Shown piece after piece: positions 17,676 through 29,768 of a stretch of 64,000 bases of DNA. The notes beneath the pieces were generated by a model. The model saw only the letters and a list, made by a program, of their open reading frames with translations, made no database searches and was not told the origin of the DNA. Source of the stretch: Brevundimonas sp. PAMC22021 (lineage in GTDB: Bacteria > Pseudomonadota > Alphaproteobacteria > Caulobacterales > Caulobacteraceae); the NCBI RefSeq assembly GCF_019443405.1, contig NZ_CP080376.1, positions 930,001 through 994,000 on the forward strand, in the 5' to 3' direction. A program made the position numbers and the translations under genes. How positions within the stretch are numbered: position 1 is the stretch's first letter; the number at the start of each line of letters is the position of its first letter.

Positions 17676-19012
17676 AAAGTCCTCCCCTCTTGGGGGAGGG
17701 GGACCATGCGAAGCATGGTGGAGGGGGCGCGCCCCAGACACCATCCTTGCGTTCGGCCCCCTCCACCGCTTCGCGGTCCCCCTCCCCCAATGAGGGAGGA
17801 TTCGATCCCTATGCCGCGCGCGCGCAGTTCCCGATCCTGTCGCGGACGGTGAACGGCAAGCCGCTGGTCTATCTGGACAATGCCGCCTCGGCGCAGAAGC
17901 CAAGGGCGGTGATCGACGCCATGGTCGGCGCGATGGAAGGCGCCTACGCCAATGTGCACCGGGGGCTGCACACCCTGGCCAACGAGACGACCGAGGCGTT
18001 CGAGGCGGCGCGGGAGACAGCGGCGCGGTTCCTGAACGCCGAGGCGGCTTCCAACATCGTCTGGACCAAGGGCGGGACCGAGGCGGTGAACCTGGTGGCG
18101 TCCAGCCTGGGGCAATCGATCCAGCCGGGCGACGAGATCATCATCTCGGAGATGGAGCACCACTCCAACATCGTGCCTTGGCACCTGTTGCGCGAGCGGC
18201 GGGGCGCGGTGCTGAAATGGATCCCGATCCTGGACGACGGCTCGCTGGACATGCAGGCCTATGCGAGCCTGCTGAGCGAGCGGACGCGGATTGTATCGGT
18301 GACGCACATGTCCAATGTGCTGGGCACGATCAATCCGGTGAAGCGGATCACTGAAATGGCGCATGCGGTCGGGGCGCGCGTGCTGATCGACGGCTGCCAG
18401 GGCGGGGTGCACGCCCAGCCGGACGTGCAGGCTATCGGCTGCGACTTCTACGTCCTGACCGGCCACAAGCTTTATGGGCCGACCGGGATCGGCGTCCTCT
18501 ACGGGACCACGGAGGCGCTGGAGGCGCTGCCGCCGTATCAGGGCGGAGGCGAGATGATCGAGACGGTGACGCGGGATCGCATCACCTACGCCAAGCCGCC
18601 GCACCGGTTCGAGGCGGGCACGCCGCCGATCCTGGAGGCGATCGGCCTGGGCGCCGCTTTGAATTGGTTCATGGGTTTCGATCGCGCGGCGGTGCGGGCG
18701 CACGAGGACGCGCTGTACGAACACGCCCGCGCGCGGCTGACGGACGCCGGATGGCTGAGAGTGCTCGGCGAGGCGGAAGGCAAGGGTGCGATCCTGGCCT
18801 TTGCGGTCGAGGGCGCGCACGCGCACGACGTGGCCCAGATCATGGACCGCTATGGCGTGGCGGTCCGGGCGGGGCTGCACTGCTGCGAGCCGCTGGCGCA
18901 GCGACTGGGCGTGACGTCGAGCACGCGGGCGTCGTTCGCCCTATATAACACGCTGGAGGACGCGGACGCCTTCGCCGATGCGCTGATCAAGGCGCGCAAC
19001 TTCTTTGTGTAA
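17672..19012 (+). CDS. sufS: Cysteine desulfurase SufS with repeat-derived N-terminus
   Basis: A class II cysteine desulfurase that supplies sulfur to SufBC2D. Core begins FDPYAARAQFPILSRTVNG; PLP lysine in LTGHKLYGPTGIG; Cys loop RAGLHCCEPLAQRLG; C-terminal ASFALYNTLEDADAF. The core alone is about 402 residues, normal length. No ATG/GTG in frame is found between sufD and the core except GTG at 17672 (GTGA overlap with sufD stop) and ATG at 17654; TTG codons also exist inside the repeat. Between start and core lie about 42 residues encoded by a palindromic repeat (17681-17799), so the mature enzyme appears to carry a low-complexity extension. Start chosen by the overlap; 17654 is possible. 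Confidence 0.93.
   Translation: MKSPPLLGEGDHAKHGGGGAPQTPSLRSAPSTASRSPSPNEGGFDPYAARAQFPILSRTVNGKPLVYLDNAASAQKPRAVIDAMVGAMEGAYANVHRGLHTLANETTEAFEAARETAARFLNAEAASNIVWTKGGTEAVNLVASSLGQSIQPGDEIIISEMEHHSNIVPWHLLRERRGAVLKWIPILDDGSLDMQAYASLLSERTRIVSVTHMSNVLGTINPVKRITEMAHAVGARVLIDGCQGGVHAQPDVQAIGCDFYVLTGHKLYGPTGIGVLYGTTEALEALPPYQGGGEMIETVTRDRITYAKPPHRFEAGTPPILEAIGLGAALNWFMGFDRAAVRAHEDALYEHARARLTDAGWLRVLGEAEGKGAILAFAVEGAHAHDVAQIMDRYGVAVRAGLHCCEPLAQRLGVTSSTRASFALYNTLEDADAFADALIKARNFFV
17681..17799. repeat. Palindromic repeat inside the 5' end of sufS
   Basis: Outer arms at 17681-17705 and 17775-17799 (about 22 of 25 complementary, TTGGGGGAGGGGGACC against GGTCCCCCTCCCCCAA), inner arms GGTGGAGGGGG and CCCCCTCCACC. 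Elements of this form are normally intergenic; this one keeps the frame of sufS open. Confidence 0.9.
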
Positions 19013-19015
19013 GCC

Positions 19016-19405
19016 ATGACCGACACTCCCGTTTCCGACAGCGACGCCTTTGCCGAGGCCTGGAACGAGCCGCAGAAGAGCGCCCTGTCGCAGGGCGAGC
19101 TCGACAAGCTGACCGACGACCTAATCGAGGCGTTGAAGACGGTGTTCGACCCCGAAATCCCAGTCGACATCTATGAGCTGGGACTGATCTACCGCGTGGA
19201 CGTGTCGGACGACCGCGACGTGGTGGTGGACATGACCCTGACGGCGCCAGGTTGCCCGGTGGCCGGCGAAATGCCGGGCTGGGTGCAGGATGCTGTGTTG
19301 AAGGTCGAAGGCGTGCGCTCGGCTCACGCCAACCTGGTGTTCGATCCGCCGTGGGACCCTTCGAAAATGAGCGACGAAGCCAAGCTCGCGCTGAACATGT
19401 TCTGA
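19016..19405 (+). CDS. sufT: SUF-associated MIP18/DUF59 family protein (SufT-like)
   Basis: A 129-residue DUF59 (MIP18-like) protein found at the end of suf operons, with a role in Fe-S cluster maturation. Motifs: TVFDPEIPVDIYELGLIYRV, the DPEIP...GL family signature, and LTAPGCPVAGEMP with the conserved Cys. N-terminal about 30 residues are variable. Starts four bases after sufS and two bases before the sufA-like ATG. The molecular role of SufT is known only in part. Confidence 0.93.
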   Translation: MTDTPVSDSDAFAEAWNEPQKSALSQGELDKLTDDLIEALKTVFDPEIPVDIYELGLIYRVDVSDDRDVVVDMTLTAPGCPVAGEMPGWVQDAVLKVEGVRSAHANLVFDPPWDPSKMSDEAKLALNMF

Positions 19406-19407
19406 CC

Positions 19408-19803
19408 ATGACCGAGCTTCAAACCACCACCCGTCCCCGTCGTCCCCGGCCCAAGGTCGTCACCTTGACGGACGCCGCCGCCGAGCGCGTGCGCGAAATC
19501 ATGGACCATGCCGACAAGCCCTATATCGGCCTGCGCGTCGGGGTGAAGAACGGCGGCTGCGCCGGGCAGGAGTACACCTTCGCCTATGCTGAAGAGGCCG
19601 GCCTGCTGGACGAGGTGGTCGAGGACAAGGGCGTCACCGTCCTGATCGATCCCAAGGCGGTGCTGTTCCTGATCGGCACCGAGATCGACTACGAGACCAC
19701 GCGTCTGTCGTCCAAGTTCGTGTTCAACAATCCCAATCAGACGGACGCCTGCGGTTGCGGAGAGAGCGTCACCATCGTGCCGGCGGCGGCGCTGGACGCC
19801 TAG
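19408..19803 (+). CDS. sufA: A-type Fe-S carrier protein (SufA/HesB family)
   Basis: A 131-residue A-type carrier that passes clusters from SufBC2D to apo-proteins. The HesB fold is clear: TLTDAAAERVREIM, GLRVGVKNGGCAGQEYTF with the first Cys, and the C-terminal DACGCGESVTI pair. ATG at 19408 is chosen because the longer frame overlaps sufT in full. Last gene of the operon; its TAG stop overlaps the convergent plsC stop (bases 19800-19803 shared). SufA versus IscA/ErpA naming rests on operon context. Confidence 0.93.
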   Translation: MTELQTTTRPRRPRPKVVTLTDAAAERVREIMDHADKPYIGLRVGVKNGGCAGQEYTFAYAEEAGLLDEVVEDKGVTVLIDPKAVLFLIGTEIDYETTRLSSKFVFNNPNQTDACGCGESVTIVPAAALDA

Positions 19804-20564
19804 ACCCTCGGCGCTTCCCCCGGTGTGGCAATGAGCTCGGCGGGGGAGACGGGCTTGCCCGTGGCCTCCGCTACCAGTTCGGCGGTGCGGGTCTCGATAG
19901 CGGCTTCCAGGCGCGCCAGGAATTCGTCCTTGGGCAGGCCGGTCGGGATCGGCTCCAGGAAGTCGAGGGTGGCCGTGCCCGGGTGCTTTTCGTACCGCTC
20001 CTCGGGCCAGAACAGGCCGAGGTTGGTGGCGAGCGGCACGACCGGCATGTCGAAGTCGCGGTACATGTGCCAGACGCCGGAACGATAGCGATACTTCTTG
20101 CCGACGGGGGCCAGATGGCCCTCGGGATAGATCAGGATCCTGCGGTTTTCGGCGCGCGCCTCAGCAGCTCGGGTCGCCAGCGCCTTTCGCGCCTCGTGCC
20201 CGCCGCAGGAGGCGACAACGATGGCGCCCAGCTTCTTCAGCACCCCGCCCAGCAGCGGAAACTTCTCCAGGTGATCGCCGGTGACGAAGGCCAGATCGTC
20301 AAACTGGTCATAGGTGACGAAGCCGTCGCCCCAGCTCTGATGCTTCGAAGCGATGATGAAGGCGCCGGCCGGCAGGCTTGCCTTGCCCAGCACGCGCAGG
20401 CGGATGCCGGCGAACAGGCGCATGGCCTGAACCATCCGCTTCACATACCGGCGAATGACCCAGCCCGTCGGCCCTCGACCGGGCGCCAGGGCGGCAAAGG
20501 CGGCGGTCAGGCCATAGCCGATCGACAGGATCCAGTAGGCGACGTTGAAGACCAGGCTGCGCAT
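19800..20564 (-). CDS. plsC: 1-acyl-sn-glycerol-3-phosphate acyltransferase
   Basis: A 254-residue LPLAT-family acyltransferase that adds the second acyl chain to make phosphatidic acid at the inner membrane. The HX4D catalytic motif is in ASKHQSWGD, and YPEGHLAPVG replaces the usual EGTR block. N-terminal hydrophobic stretch (residues 4-25) probably anchors it. Paired with a diguanylate cyclase gene 11 bp upstream on the same strand. Confidence 0.9.
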   Translation of the reverse strand: MRSLVFNVAYWILSIGYGLTAAFAALAPGRGPTGWVIRRYVKRMVQAMRLFAGIRLRVLGKASLPAGAFIIASKHQSWGDGFVTYDQFDDLAFVTGDHLEKFPLLGGVLKKLGAIVVASCGGHEARKALATRAAEARAENRRILIYPEGHLAPVGKKYRYRSGVWHMYRDFDMPVVPLATNLGLFWPEERYEKHPGTATLDFLEPIPTGLPKDEFLARLEAAIETRTAELVAEATGKPVSPAELIATPGEAPRV

Positions 20565-20575
20565 CGCGTCTTCGG

Positions 20576-21670
20576 TCAGTGGGCGCGGGCCCGAGTCTCG
20601 GCGGCGGTGATCAGATTGCGGCCCGTGCGCTTTGAGCGATACAAGGCGGCGTCGGCCCGCTCCATCAGGGCCAGCAGGCTCTCGCCCGCCTGGCGCTCGG
20701 CAAAGCCGCCGGAGATGGTGACTGCGCCGAGTTCATCGTTGGTCGAACGACGACGCAGCGAGCGGGAGGCGATCTCCTTGCGGATGACCTCCAGCGCACA
20801 GGCGACCGCGCCGGACGCCTCGCCCGGGAAGATTAGGGCGAACTCTTCGCCGCCGAAGCGGGCCGCGAAGCGCGTCTCGCCGCAGACGCGCGACAGCACG
20901 CTGGCGACGTAGCGCAGCACCTGATCGCCCGTCTGATGGCCCCAAGTGTCGTTGAAGCGCTTGAAGTGGTCAATGTCGAGCAGGGCCAGCGTCAGCGGCG
21001 AGCCGGTGGCGTCGGCGTGGGCGCAGGCGCGCGCCAGCTGTTCGTCAAAGGCCTTGCGGTTCGCCAGGTCGGTCAGGGCGTCGGTCATCGCCTCGCGCCG
21101 GACCTGATCCAGGTTATCGCGGAGCCGGGCGATCTCGTCGGTCGAGGCTTCCAGCCGCTGCTCCAGCTTGGAGGTTTCAGCTTGGGCCTTGGCGGTGGCC
21201 GAGGTCAGGCTGGCCACCAGCGTCTTCAGGGCCTGCCCGTCGTTGGTGTGGCTGATGGTCTCCGACGCGCCCGCCAGGGTCTGGCCATAGGCGTGCTGGG
21301 AGCGGTGCGCCTCTGCGATCACGTCGGCGACGCTGGAAAGTTCGCGATCCAGCACTGCGCCGGCGTCGCGCATCTGCTCGCTCAGCTTGTTGCGCGGCAG
21401 GAACTTGGCGGCGAGGCGTTCCGAATCGGCCTCGGAGATGGAGCCCTCGACCGCCAGCACACGCTGGATCTCGGTGGCTAGCGCGCCGTCCGGCTCGTGA
21501 ACGGCGTTGAGCCAGATCTCGAAGTTCAGCGGGGTCGGCCAGACGCCGGCGGCTTCCATCTCGGTGATGACGCGTTGGGCCAGGCCATAGGCCGCCGGGC
21601 CCCTTATCGCGAGATCAACCTGAGCCGCCATTCCCATCCCCCACTGCGGCGATTGCGATTCGCCGTTCAT
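20576..21670 (-). CDS. GGDEF domain diguanylate cyclase
   Basis: A 364-residue protein predicted to make cyclic di-GMP. The C-terminal GGDEF domain has DALTDLANRKAFDEQL, DIDHFKRFNDTWGHQTGDQVL and the active GGEEF at ARFGGEEFALIF. The product-binding inhibitory RxxD site is not seen five residues before GGEEF, so feedback inhibition may be absent. The N-terminal about 190 residues have heptad-like, coiled-coil sequence (SATAKAQAETSKLEQRLEAS) and no recognised sensor or membrane helix. It could feed the curli or motility circuits, but nothing in the sequence shows that. Confidence 0.9.
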   Translation of the reverse strand: MNGESQSPQWGMGMAAQVDLAIRGPAAYGLAQRVITEMEAAGVWPTPLNFEIWLNAVHEPDGALATEIQRVLAVEGSISEADSERLAAKFLPRNKLSEQMRDAGAVLDRELSSVADVIAEAHRSQHAYGQTLAGASETISHTNDGQALKTLVASLTSATAKAQAETSKLEQRLEASTDEIARLRDNLDQVRREAMTDALTDLANRKAFDEQLARACAHADATGSPLTLALLDIDHFKRFNDTWGHQTGDQVLRYVASVLSRVCGETRFAARFGGEEFALIFPGEASGAVACALEVIRKEIASRSLRRRSTNDELGAVTISGGFAERQAGESLLALMERADAALYRSKRTGRNLITAAETRARAH

Positions 21671-21722
21671 ATGGAGACATTAGCGCCATTATCCGTAACG
21701 GCGGGTTAAGTCCGCGCCGCCC

Positions 21723-23267
<1,545 letters not shown>

Positions 23268-23418
23268 GTATCCTTGGGGACGAAAAAAGCGTCTGCGTGC
23301 GTCGTTAAGCGACGGAACCGCCCTGATGCTTGGGCGAGCGGGCGGCGCGGATCGCAGACCTGTCCCGAGGCTGGCGCTGATATAGAAGTCCCCGCGAAAT
23401 AGTCAAGTATTTCGCGGA

Positions 23419-25284
23419 TCAGCGCCGGCCGAACAGCTTTTCCATATCGTGAAGCTTCAGCTCCACATAGGTCGGACGACCGTGATTGCACTGTCCGGAA
23501 TGGGGCGTGGCCTCCATCTGGCGCAGAAGCGCGTTCATCTCGGGTGCGGACAGGACGCGGCCGGAACGGACCGAACCGTGGCAGGCCATGGTCCCGCAGA
23601 CGGCGGCCAGCCGCTCCTTCAGCGACAGCGCCGCGCCGTGCTCGGACAAGTCGTCGGCGATGTCGCGGACCAGGCCCTGAACGTCGGTGTCGCCCAGCAG
23701 CGCCGGGGTCTCGCGCACCAGCACGGCGCCGACGCCGAAGGCTTCGACCACCAGGCCCAGTTCGGCGAGTTCGTCGGCGCGGGCGGACACACGTTCCGCC
23801 TCGGCGGGGTCAAGCTCCACCACCTCGGGGGTCAGGAGGGCCTGACGCGACACGGCGCCCTCGGCCATCTGGGCCTTCATCCGTTCGTAGACGAGGCGTT
23901 CGTGGGCGGCGTGCTGATCGACGATGACCAGGCCGTCGCGGGTCTGGGCGACGATGTAGTTGGCGTGGAGCTGCGCCCGCGCGGCGCCCAGGGGGAGGGA
24001 GACTTCGTCAGGGTGTGGGGTGTGGGGTGTGGGGTGTGGGGTCGGTTCAACGCGGGCGCTGGGTTCGTTGAGGCCGGGGATGATCTGCGCCGTGGCGGTT
24101 GCTGGGGCGGCCCAGGCTTGCCAGCCGGACCAGCCGGTCGCTCGCGAATCTGCGACGCTTCCATCGGGCGCCCCCACACCCCACACCCCATGCCCTATTC
24201 CCGTCGGGCCGCTGTGCGGGCGAAAGCCGCTCAGCGCATCCGCGGCGACCGTCGTGCTGGCGCGGTGACCCGCCGCGTGCAGGGCGTGACGCAGGGCGCC
24301 GACGATCAGGCCGCGCACCAGCGCCGGGTCGCGGAAACGGACCTCGGCCTTGGCCGGATGGACGTTGACGTCCACCAGCAGCGGGTCGATCTGCAGGAAC
24401 AGGGCCGCCGCCGGGTGGCGGTCGCGCGCCAGGAAGTCGGCGTAGGCGCCGCGCAGCGCCCCCTGCAGCAGGCGGTCGCGGACCGGCCGGCCGTTGACGA
24501 ACAGATACTGATGCGCCGCATTGCCCCGCGAATAGGTCGGCAGACCCGCATAGCCGGACAGCCGAACGCCATCGCGCTCCTGATCGATCAACAGGGCGTT
24601 GGCCTCGAAGTCGCGGCCGAGCAGGGCGGACAGGCGCTTCAGCCGACCCTCGTCGCCGGGATGTTCGGCCGGCAGGCGCAGGGTGGTCTTGCCGTCCAGC
24701 GACAGGGTGAAGGCTGTCGCCTCATGCGCCATGGCCTGACGCTTGATCTCTTCCGAGATCGCCATGGCCTCGGCGCGCTCGGACTTCATGAACTTCCGCC
24801 GGGCGGGCGTGGCGTAGAACAGGTCGCGCACCTCGACGCGGGCGCCGTGCGGTCCGGGAAAGCCGGTGGGTGACAGCGGGCGCTGGTCGCCGCCCTCGAC
24901 CACCACGGACCAGGCTTCGGCCGCGTCACGGGCGCGGCTGGCGATGGTCAGGCGCGCGACCGAGCCGATCGAGGGCAAGGCCTCGCCGCGAAAGCCCAGG
25001 GTGTGGATACGCAGCAGGTCCACGTCGCCCGCATCGTCTGGCTCGAGCTTGGAGGTCGCATGGCGTTCGATGGCGAGCGCCAGTTCGTCCCGGGGGATGC
25101 CCCGGCCGTCGTCGGCGATCAGGATTCGCGACAGTCCGCCGCCGTCGGCCTGAATCTCGATCTGGCGGGCGCCGGCGTCCAGGCTGTTCTCCACCAGCTC
25201 CTTGATGGCGCTGGCGGGGCGCTCGACCACCTCGCCGGCGGCGATGCGGTTGACGGTCTCGGGCGGGAGGCGGCGGATCGGCAT
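23419..25284 (-). CDS. mutL: DNA mismatch repair protein MutL with endonuclease motif
   Basis: A 621-residue MutL. The GHKL ATPase shows [31 protein letters not shown] and [16 protein letters not shown]. The C-terminal domain carries [12 protein letters not shown], fitting the DQHA(X)2E(X)4E endonuclease motif, with [10 protein letters not shown] and [11 protein letters not shown] as further metal-site motifs; this suits a bacterium without MutH. The linker at about residues 340-430 is unusual: it has VWGVGAPDG and [10 protein letters not shown] encoded by GT-rich tandem repeats that are inverted at its two ends. Confidence 0.95.
   Translation of the reverse strand: MPIRRLPPETVNRIAAGEVVERPASAIKELVENSLDAGARQIEIQADGGGLSRILIADDGRGIPRDELALAIERHATSKLEPDDAGDVDLLRIHTLGFRGEALPSIGSVARLTIASRARDAAEAWSVVVEGGDQRPLSPTGFPGPHGARVEVRDLFYATPARRKFMKSERAEAMAISEEIKRQAMAHEATAFTLSLDGKTTLRLPAEHPGDEGRLKRLSALLGRDFEANALLIDQERDGVRLSGYAGLPTYSRGNAAHQYLFVNGRPVRDRLLQGALRGAYADFLARDRHPAAALFLQIDPLLVDVNVHPAKAEVRFRDPALVRGLIVGALRHALHAAGHRASTTVAADALSGFRPHSGPTGIGHGVWGVGAPDGSVADSRATGWSGWQAWAAPATATAQIIPGLNEPSARVEPTPHPTPHTPHPDEVSLPLGAARAQLHANYIVAQTRDGLVIVDQHAAHERLVYERMKAQMAEGAVSRQALLTPEVVELDPAEAERVSARADELAELGLVVEAFGVGAVLVRETPALLGDTDVQGLVRDIADDLSEHGAALSLKERLAAVCGTMACHGSVRSGRVLSAPEMNALLRQMEATPHSGQCNHGRPTYVELKLHDMEKLFGRR
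24014..24190. repeat. TGTGGGG tandem arrays in inverted pair within mutL
   Basis: TGTGGGG repeated four times at 24014-24041, and its reverse complement (CCCCACA type, about 19 bases) at 24172-24190, flanking about 130 bp of the linker region. On the minus strand it encodes His/Pro/Thr repeats. Confidence 0.85.
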
Positions 25285-25399
25285 GAGTCCGCAAAGGATA
25301 GGCCGATTGCGGCCGGTACGCGAGGCCGGCGGCGTTGCTCAGGCCCGTTTGGGCCGTTAAGGCGTTTGCCTTCTCCCGCCTGCCCGAAAAGACGCCGCC

Positions 25400-26688
<1,289 letters not shown>

Positions 26689-26692
<4 letters not shown>

Positions 26693-27480
26693 AGATCCTC
26701 CTGACCAACGACGACGGGATCGAGGCGGAAGGCCTCGCCTGTCTGGAGCGGATCGCGCGGACGCTGTCGGACGACGTCTGGACCGTCGCGCCCCAGACCG
26801 AGCAGTCGGCCAAGGGGCGCGGGATCACCCTGACCGAGCCGTTGCGCGTCGCTTCCCTCGGTGAGAAGCGGTTCGCCGTCAGCGGCACGCCGACCGACTG
26901 CGTGATCCTGGCCGTCAACGACCTGATGCCGGACAAGCCGGACCTGGTGCTGTCCGGCGTCAACCGCGGGCACAACATCGGCGAGGACGTCAGCTATTCC
27001 GGCACTGTCGCGGGCGCGTTGCAGGGCATGGCCTTCGGGATCCGCTCCATCGCCCTCAGCCAGAGCCTTGAGCGCTTCCACGACGAGGTGATCGCGCGCT
27101 GGGAAACGGCCGAGGCTTTCGCGCCCGCCATCGTCTCGCGCCTGCTGGACCAGAAATGGCAGCCGAACGTGATCATGAACCTGAACTTCCCCAACCGCCC
27201 GCCCGAGGCGGTGAGCGAGGTCGAGGTGACGACGCAAGGATTCCGCGACATCGGCGAGATGCACGCGGTGCGCCGAACCGATCTGCGCGGGCGCGATTAC
27301 TACTGGATGAGCTTTCGCGGAAAGAAGCAGGAGCATGCCGAGGGCACCGACCTGCGCGCCATCGACGAGGGCCGCATCTCGGTCACGCCGCTGCATGTCG
27401 ACCTGACCCACATGCCCAGCGTCAACGACCTGAAGAAGGTGCTGGGCGGCGCGCCGCCGCGCCGGGTGGAGCGAGCGTGA
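26689..27480 (+). CDS. surE: 5'/3'-nucleotidase SurE
   Basis: A 263-residue metal-dependent nucleoside monophosphatase linked to stationary survival. [14 protein letters not shown] holds the metal-binding Asp pair, VSGTPTDCV and [20 protein letters not shown] are signature segments. Starts with GTG overlapping serS and its stop overlaps the pcm GTG, giving strict translational coupling. The surE-pcm-nlpD order is the one known from enterobacteria, there followed by rpoS, which is not present here. Confidence 0.96.
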
Positions 27481-28121
27481 AGCTGGACGACGAGCGCGCC
27501 GGGCGGCTGATCCTGGCGCTGCGACAGCAGGGCGTCACCGACGGCCGGGTGCTGGCGGCCATGGAGGCGGTGGACCGCGCGCTGTTCGTGCACCAGAAGT
27601 TCCTGGACCAGGCCTGGGAAGACCAGGCCCTGCCGATCGACTGCGCCCAGACCATCAGCCAGCCCTTCATCGTCGGCCTGATGACCCAGGCGCTGGACGT
27701 GCAGCCGCGTCACCGGGTGCTCGAGATCGGCACCGGCAGCGGCTACCAGTGCGCGGTGCTCAGCCGCCTGGCGCGCTACGTCTATTCGGTCGAACGCTAT
27801 CGCAGCCTGCTGTCGGAAGCCGAGGAGCGGCTGCGGGCGCTGGGCGCCGACAACGTCATCACCCGGCACGGCGACGGCGGCCTCGGCTGGCCCGAACAGG
27901 CGCCCTTCGACCGCATCATGGTCACCGCCGCCGCGCCCGGAGAGCCGACCGAACTGCTGAAGCAGCTGAAGCCCCAGGGCGTGCTGGTCGCCCCGGTCGG
28001 CCGAGGGTCCGTGCAGATGCTGCACCGCTACGTCGGCCAGGGCGACGGCTCCTTCCGCCGCGAGAGCCTGACGGAGGTCCGCTTCGTGCCGCTGGTCGAG
28101 GGGTTGGCGAAGGAGGGATAA
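27477..28121 (+). CDS. pcm: Protein-L-isoaspartate O-methyltransferase
   Basis: A 214-residue SAM-dependent methyltransferase that starts repair of isoaspartyl residues in aged proteins. SAM-binding motif I is VLEIGTGSGYQCAVLSRL; substrate-side motif ALPIDCAQTISQPFIVGLMT is diagnostic. GTG at 27477 overlaps surE by GTGA; the open frame further upstream is inside surE and has no support. Length is standard. Confidence 0.95.
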   Translation: MKLDDERAGRLILALRQQGVTDGRVLAAMEAVDRALFVHQKFLDQAWEDQALPIDCAQTISQPFIVGLMTQALDVQPRHRVLEIGTGSGYQCAVLSRLARYVYSVERYRSLLSEAEERLRALGADNVITRHGDGGLGWPEQAPFDRIMVTAAAPGEPTELLKQLKPQGVLVAPVGRGSVQMLHRYVGQGDGSFRRESLTEVRFVPLVEGLAKEG

Positions 28122-28234
28122 GGTGCGGCCTTAACCTTATCGCCCAACTTCCGCGCGGTTTGCGGGGTTGGCTTGGGGCGCGCCAAGGGGCACACCGGGC
28201 GGGCGAGTTCTTCAGGCAGCAGGCGAGGCGACGA

Positions 28235-29290
28235 ATGGCCAGTTGGTCGGGCGTGATCAGGATGGCGGCGATCGCCGGTGCGGCGGCGAGCCTGGCGGCC
28301 TGCGTCAGCTATCCGTCCGAGCCGCGCTATTCGACGCGGGCGACGCCGGGAGAGGCGTCCGCCTATCCGCCGCCGGGCACGCCGGCGGGGCAGCCCTATA
28401 ATCCTTATGGTGCGCAGCCCGCCCAGCCGACCCCGTCCTACGAATCACCGCCCCCGTCGGCGGCGCCCGTCGCGCCGGTCGAGGGCGGGGCCCTGCCGCC
28501 GACTTCGGCGCAGCCCTATGCGACGCCGGCGAACTCCACGCCGACCTATCCGCCAATCTCGAGCGCGCCTGTCGTGGCGGGCGCGGGTTATGCGATCCAG
28601 CCCGGCGACACCCTGTCCGGCGTCGGAAGACGTTTCCAGACGCCGGTGCAGACGCTGATCGACCTGAACAACCTGGGGCCGCGCGGGGCGATCACGCCGG
28701 GCCAGCAGATCGTGCTGCCCGACTCGGCCGTCGATACGGGACGTGATCCTTACGCCACCGGGCCTTCACCGGTTGGGGTGCTGGTGCCCAGCGCCGGCGC
28801 GGTTCCGCCGCCCCCGCCGCCGCCGTCCGGCAACGCCGCCTTGCCGGTGCAGTCGCGGCCCAGCGCGCCTCTGGCCAGCGCGCCGACGCCAGGGACGGCC
28901 CAGGTGGCGCTGGTCTGGCCGGTGCGCGGCGAGATCCTGCGCCGCTTCGGCCCGGTCGGCATGGGCGAGCGCAACAACGGCATCAACATCGGCGCCTCCG
29001 CGGGCGCGGAAGTGGTCGCCTCGGCCGCAGGCCGGGTGGCCTATGTCGGCGACGACCTGGTGGGGCAGGGGCTGACGGTGCTGATCGTCCACGCCAACGG
29101 CTGGCGCACCGTCTATGGCCATCTGGGCTCGGCCACGGTGCGCGACGGCGAGGATGTGCGCCAGGGTCAGCAGATCGGCACGGTCGGCCTGACCGCCGGC
29201 GACGGGCGGCCGTCCATTCACTATGAGACCCGCCGGATGCAAGGCGACGATCCCGTTGCGGTGGATCCATTGACGGTGTTGCCAAGGTAG
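28235..29290 (+). CDS. NlpD-like lipoprotein with LysM and degenerate LytM (M23) domain
   Basis: A 351-residue lipoprotein. The signal ends in a lipobox SLAAC near residue 25; a Pro/Ala-rich linker follows; LysM at about residues 113-160 (YAIQPGDTLSGVGRRFQTPV, then PGQQIVLP); M23/LytM domain from about 225 (VWPVRGEILRRFGPVGMGER). The usual zinc ligands at HxxxD are replaced (NNGINIG), as in E. coli NlpD and EnvC, so it is probably an amidase activator at division and not a hydrolase. Location after surE-pcm matches NlpD synteny. DipM is an alternative name in Caulobacter relatives but has a different LysM layout. Confidence 0.88.
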   Translation: MASWSGVIRMAAIAGAAASLAACVSYPSEPRYSTRATPGEASAYPPPGTPAGQPYNPYGAQPAQPTPSYESPPPSAAPVAPVEGGALPPTSAQPYATPANSTPTYPPISSAPVVAGAGYAIQPGDTLSGVGRRFQTPVQTLIDLNNLGPRGAITPGQQIVLPDSAVDTGRDPYATGPSPVGVLVPSAGAVPPPPPPPSGNAALPVQSRPSAPLASAPTPGTAQVALVWPVRGEILRRFGPVGMGERNNGINIGASAGAEVVASAAGRVAYVGDDLVGQGLTVLIVHANGWRTVYGHLGSATVRDGEDVRQGQQIGTVGLTAGDGRPSIHYETRRMQGDDPVAVDPLTVLPR

Positions 29291-29389
29291 CGCTTTCGCC
29301 GCGTTGCAATCGTCAAGCCTCGGCCCTAGGTTCCGCGCCTCGTTTGACCGGGGCGCCGACGAGGGCCTGCCCCTGCCCGGAGTTCACCG

Positions 29390-29719
29390 ATGTCCCCAGC
29401 AGCCGACGGCGGCGTGATGGCCGTGATCATGCAGTTCCTGCCAATCCTGGCCATCTTCATCCTGTTCTATTTCCTGCTGATCCGTCCTCAGCAGAAGCGG
29501 GCCAAGGAGCATGCGAACACGATCGGCGCCATCAAGCGCGGCGACACGGTTGTTCTGTCCAGCGGCATGATCGGCAAGGTGACCCGCGTCGAGGACGCCG
29601 AGGTCAACGTCGAGATCGCCCCCAGCGTCAATGTGCGGGTGGTCAAGGCCATGGTGGCCGAGGTGCGCAACCGCACCGCCATCGCCGCCCACGACGCCAA
29701 GCCGCTCGCCAAGTCCTGA
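29390..29719 (+). CDS. yajC: Preprotein translocase subunit YajC
   Basis: A 109-residue single-span subunit that joins SecDF at the SecYEG translocon. The membrane helix is QFLPILAIFILFYFLLIRPQ followed by QKRAKEH, then a small cytoplasmic domain with GDTVVLSSGMIGKVTRVED. Followed 49 bp later by secD, the usual order. Confidence 0.96.
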   Translation: MSPAADGGVMAVIMQFLPILAIFILFYFLLIRPQQKRAKEHANTIGAIKRGDTVVLSSGMIGKVTRVEDAEVNVEIAPSVNVRVVKAMVAEVRNRTAIAAHDAKPLAKS

Positions 29720-29768
29720 TCCGCGTCCCTCCGCGCCGCACGACGGCCGGTAACCGAGACCTTCGCCC

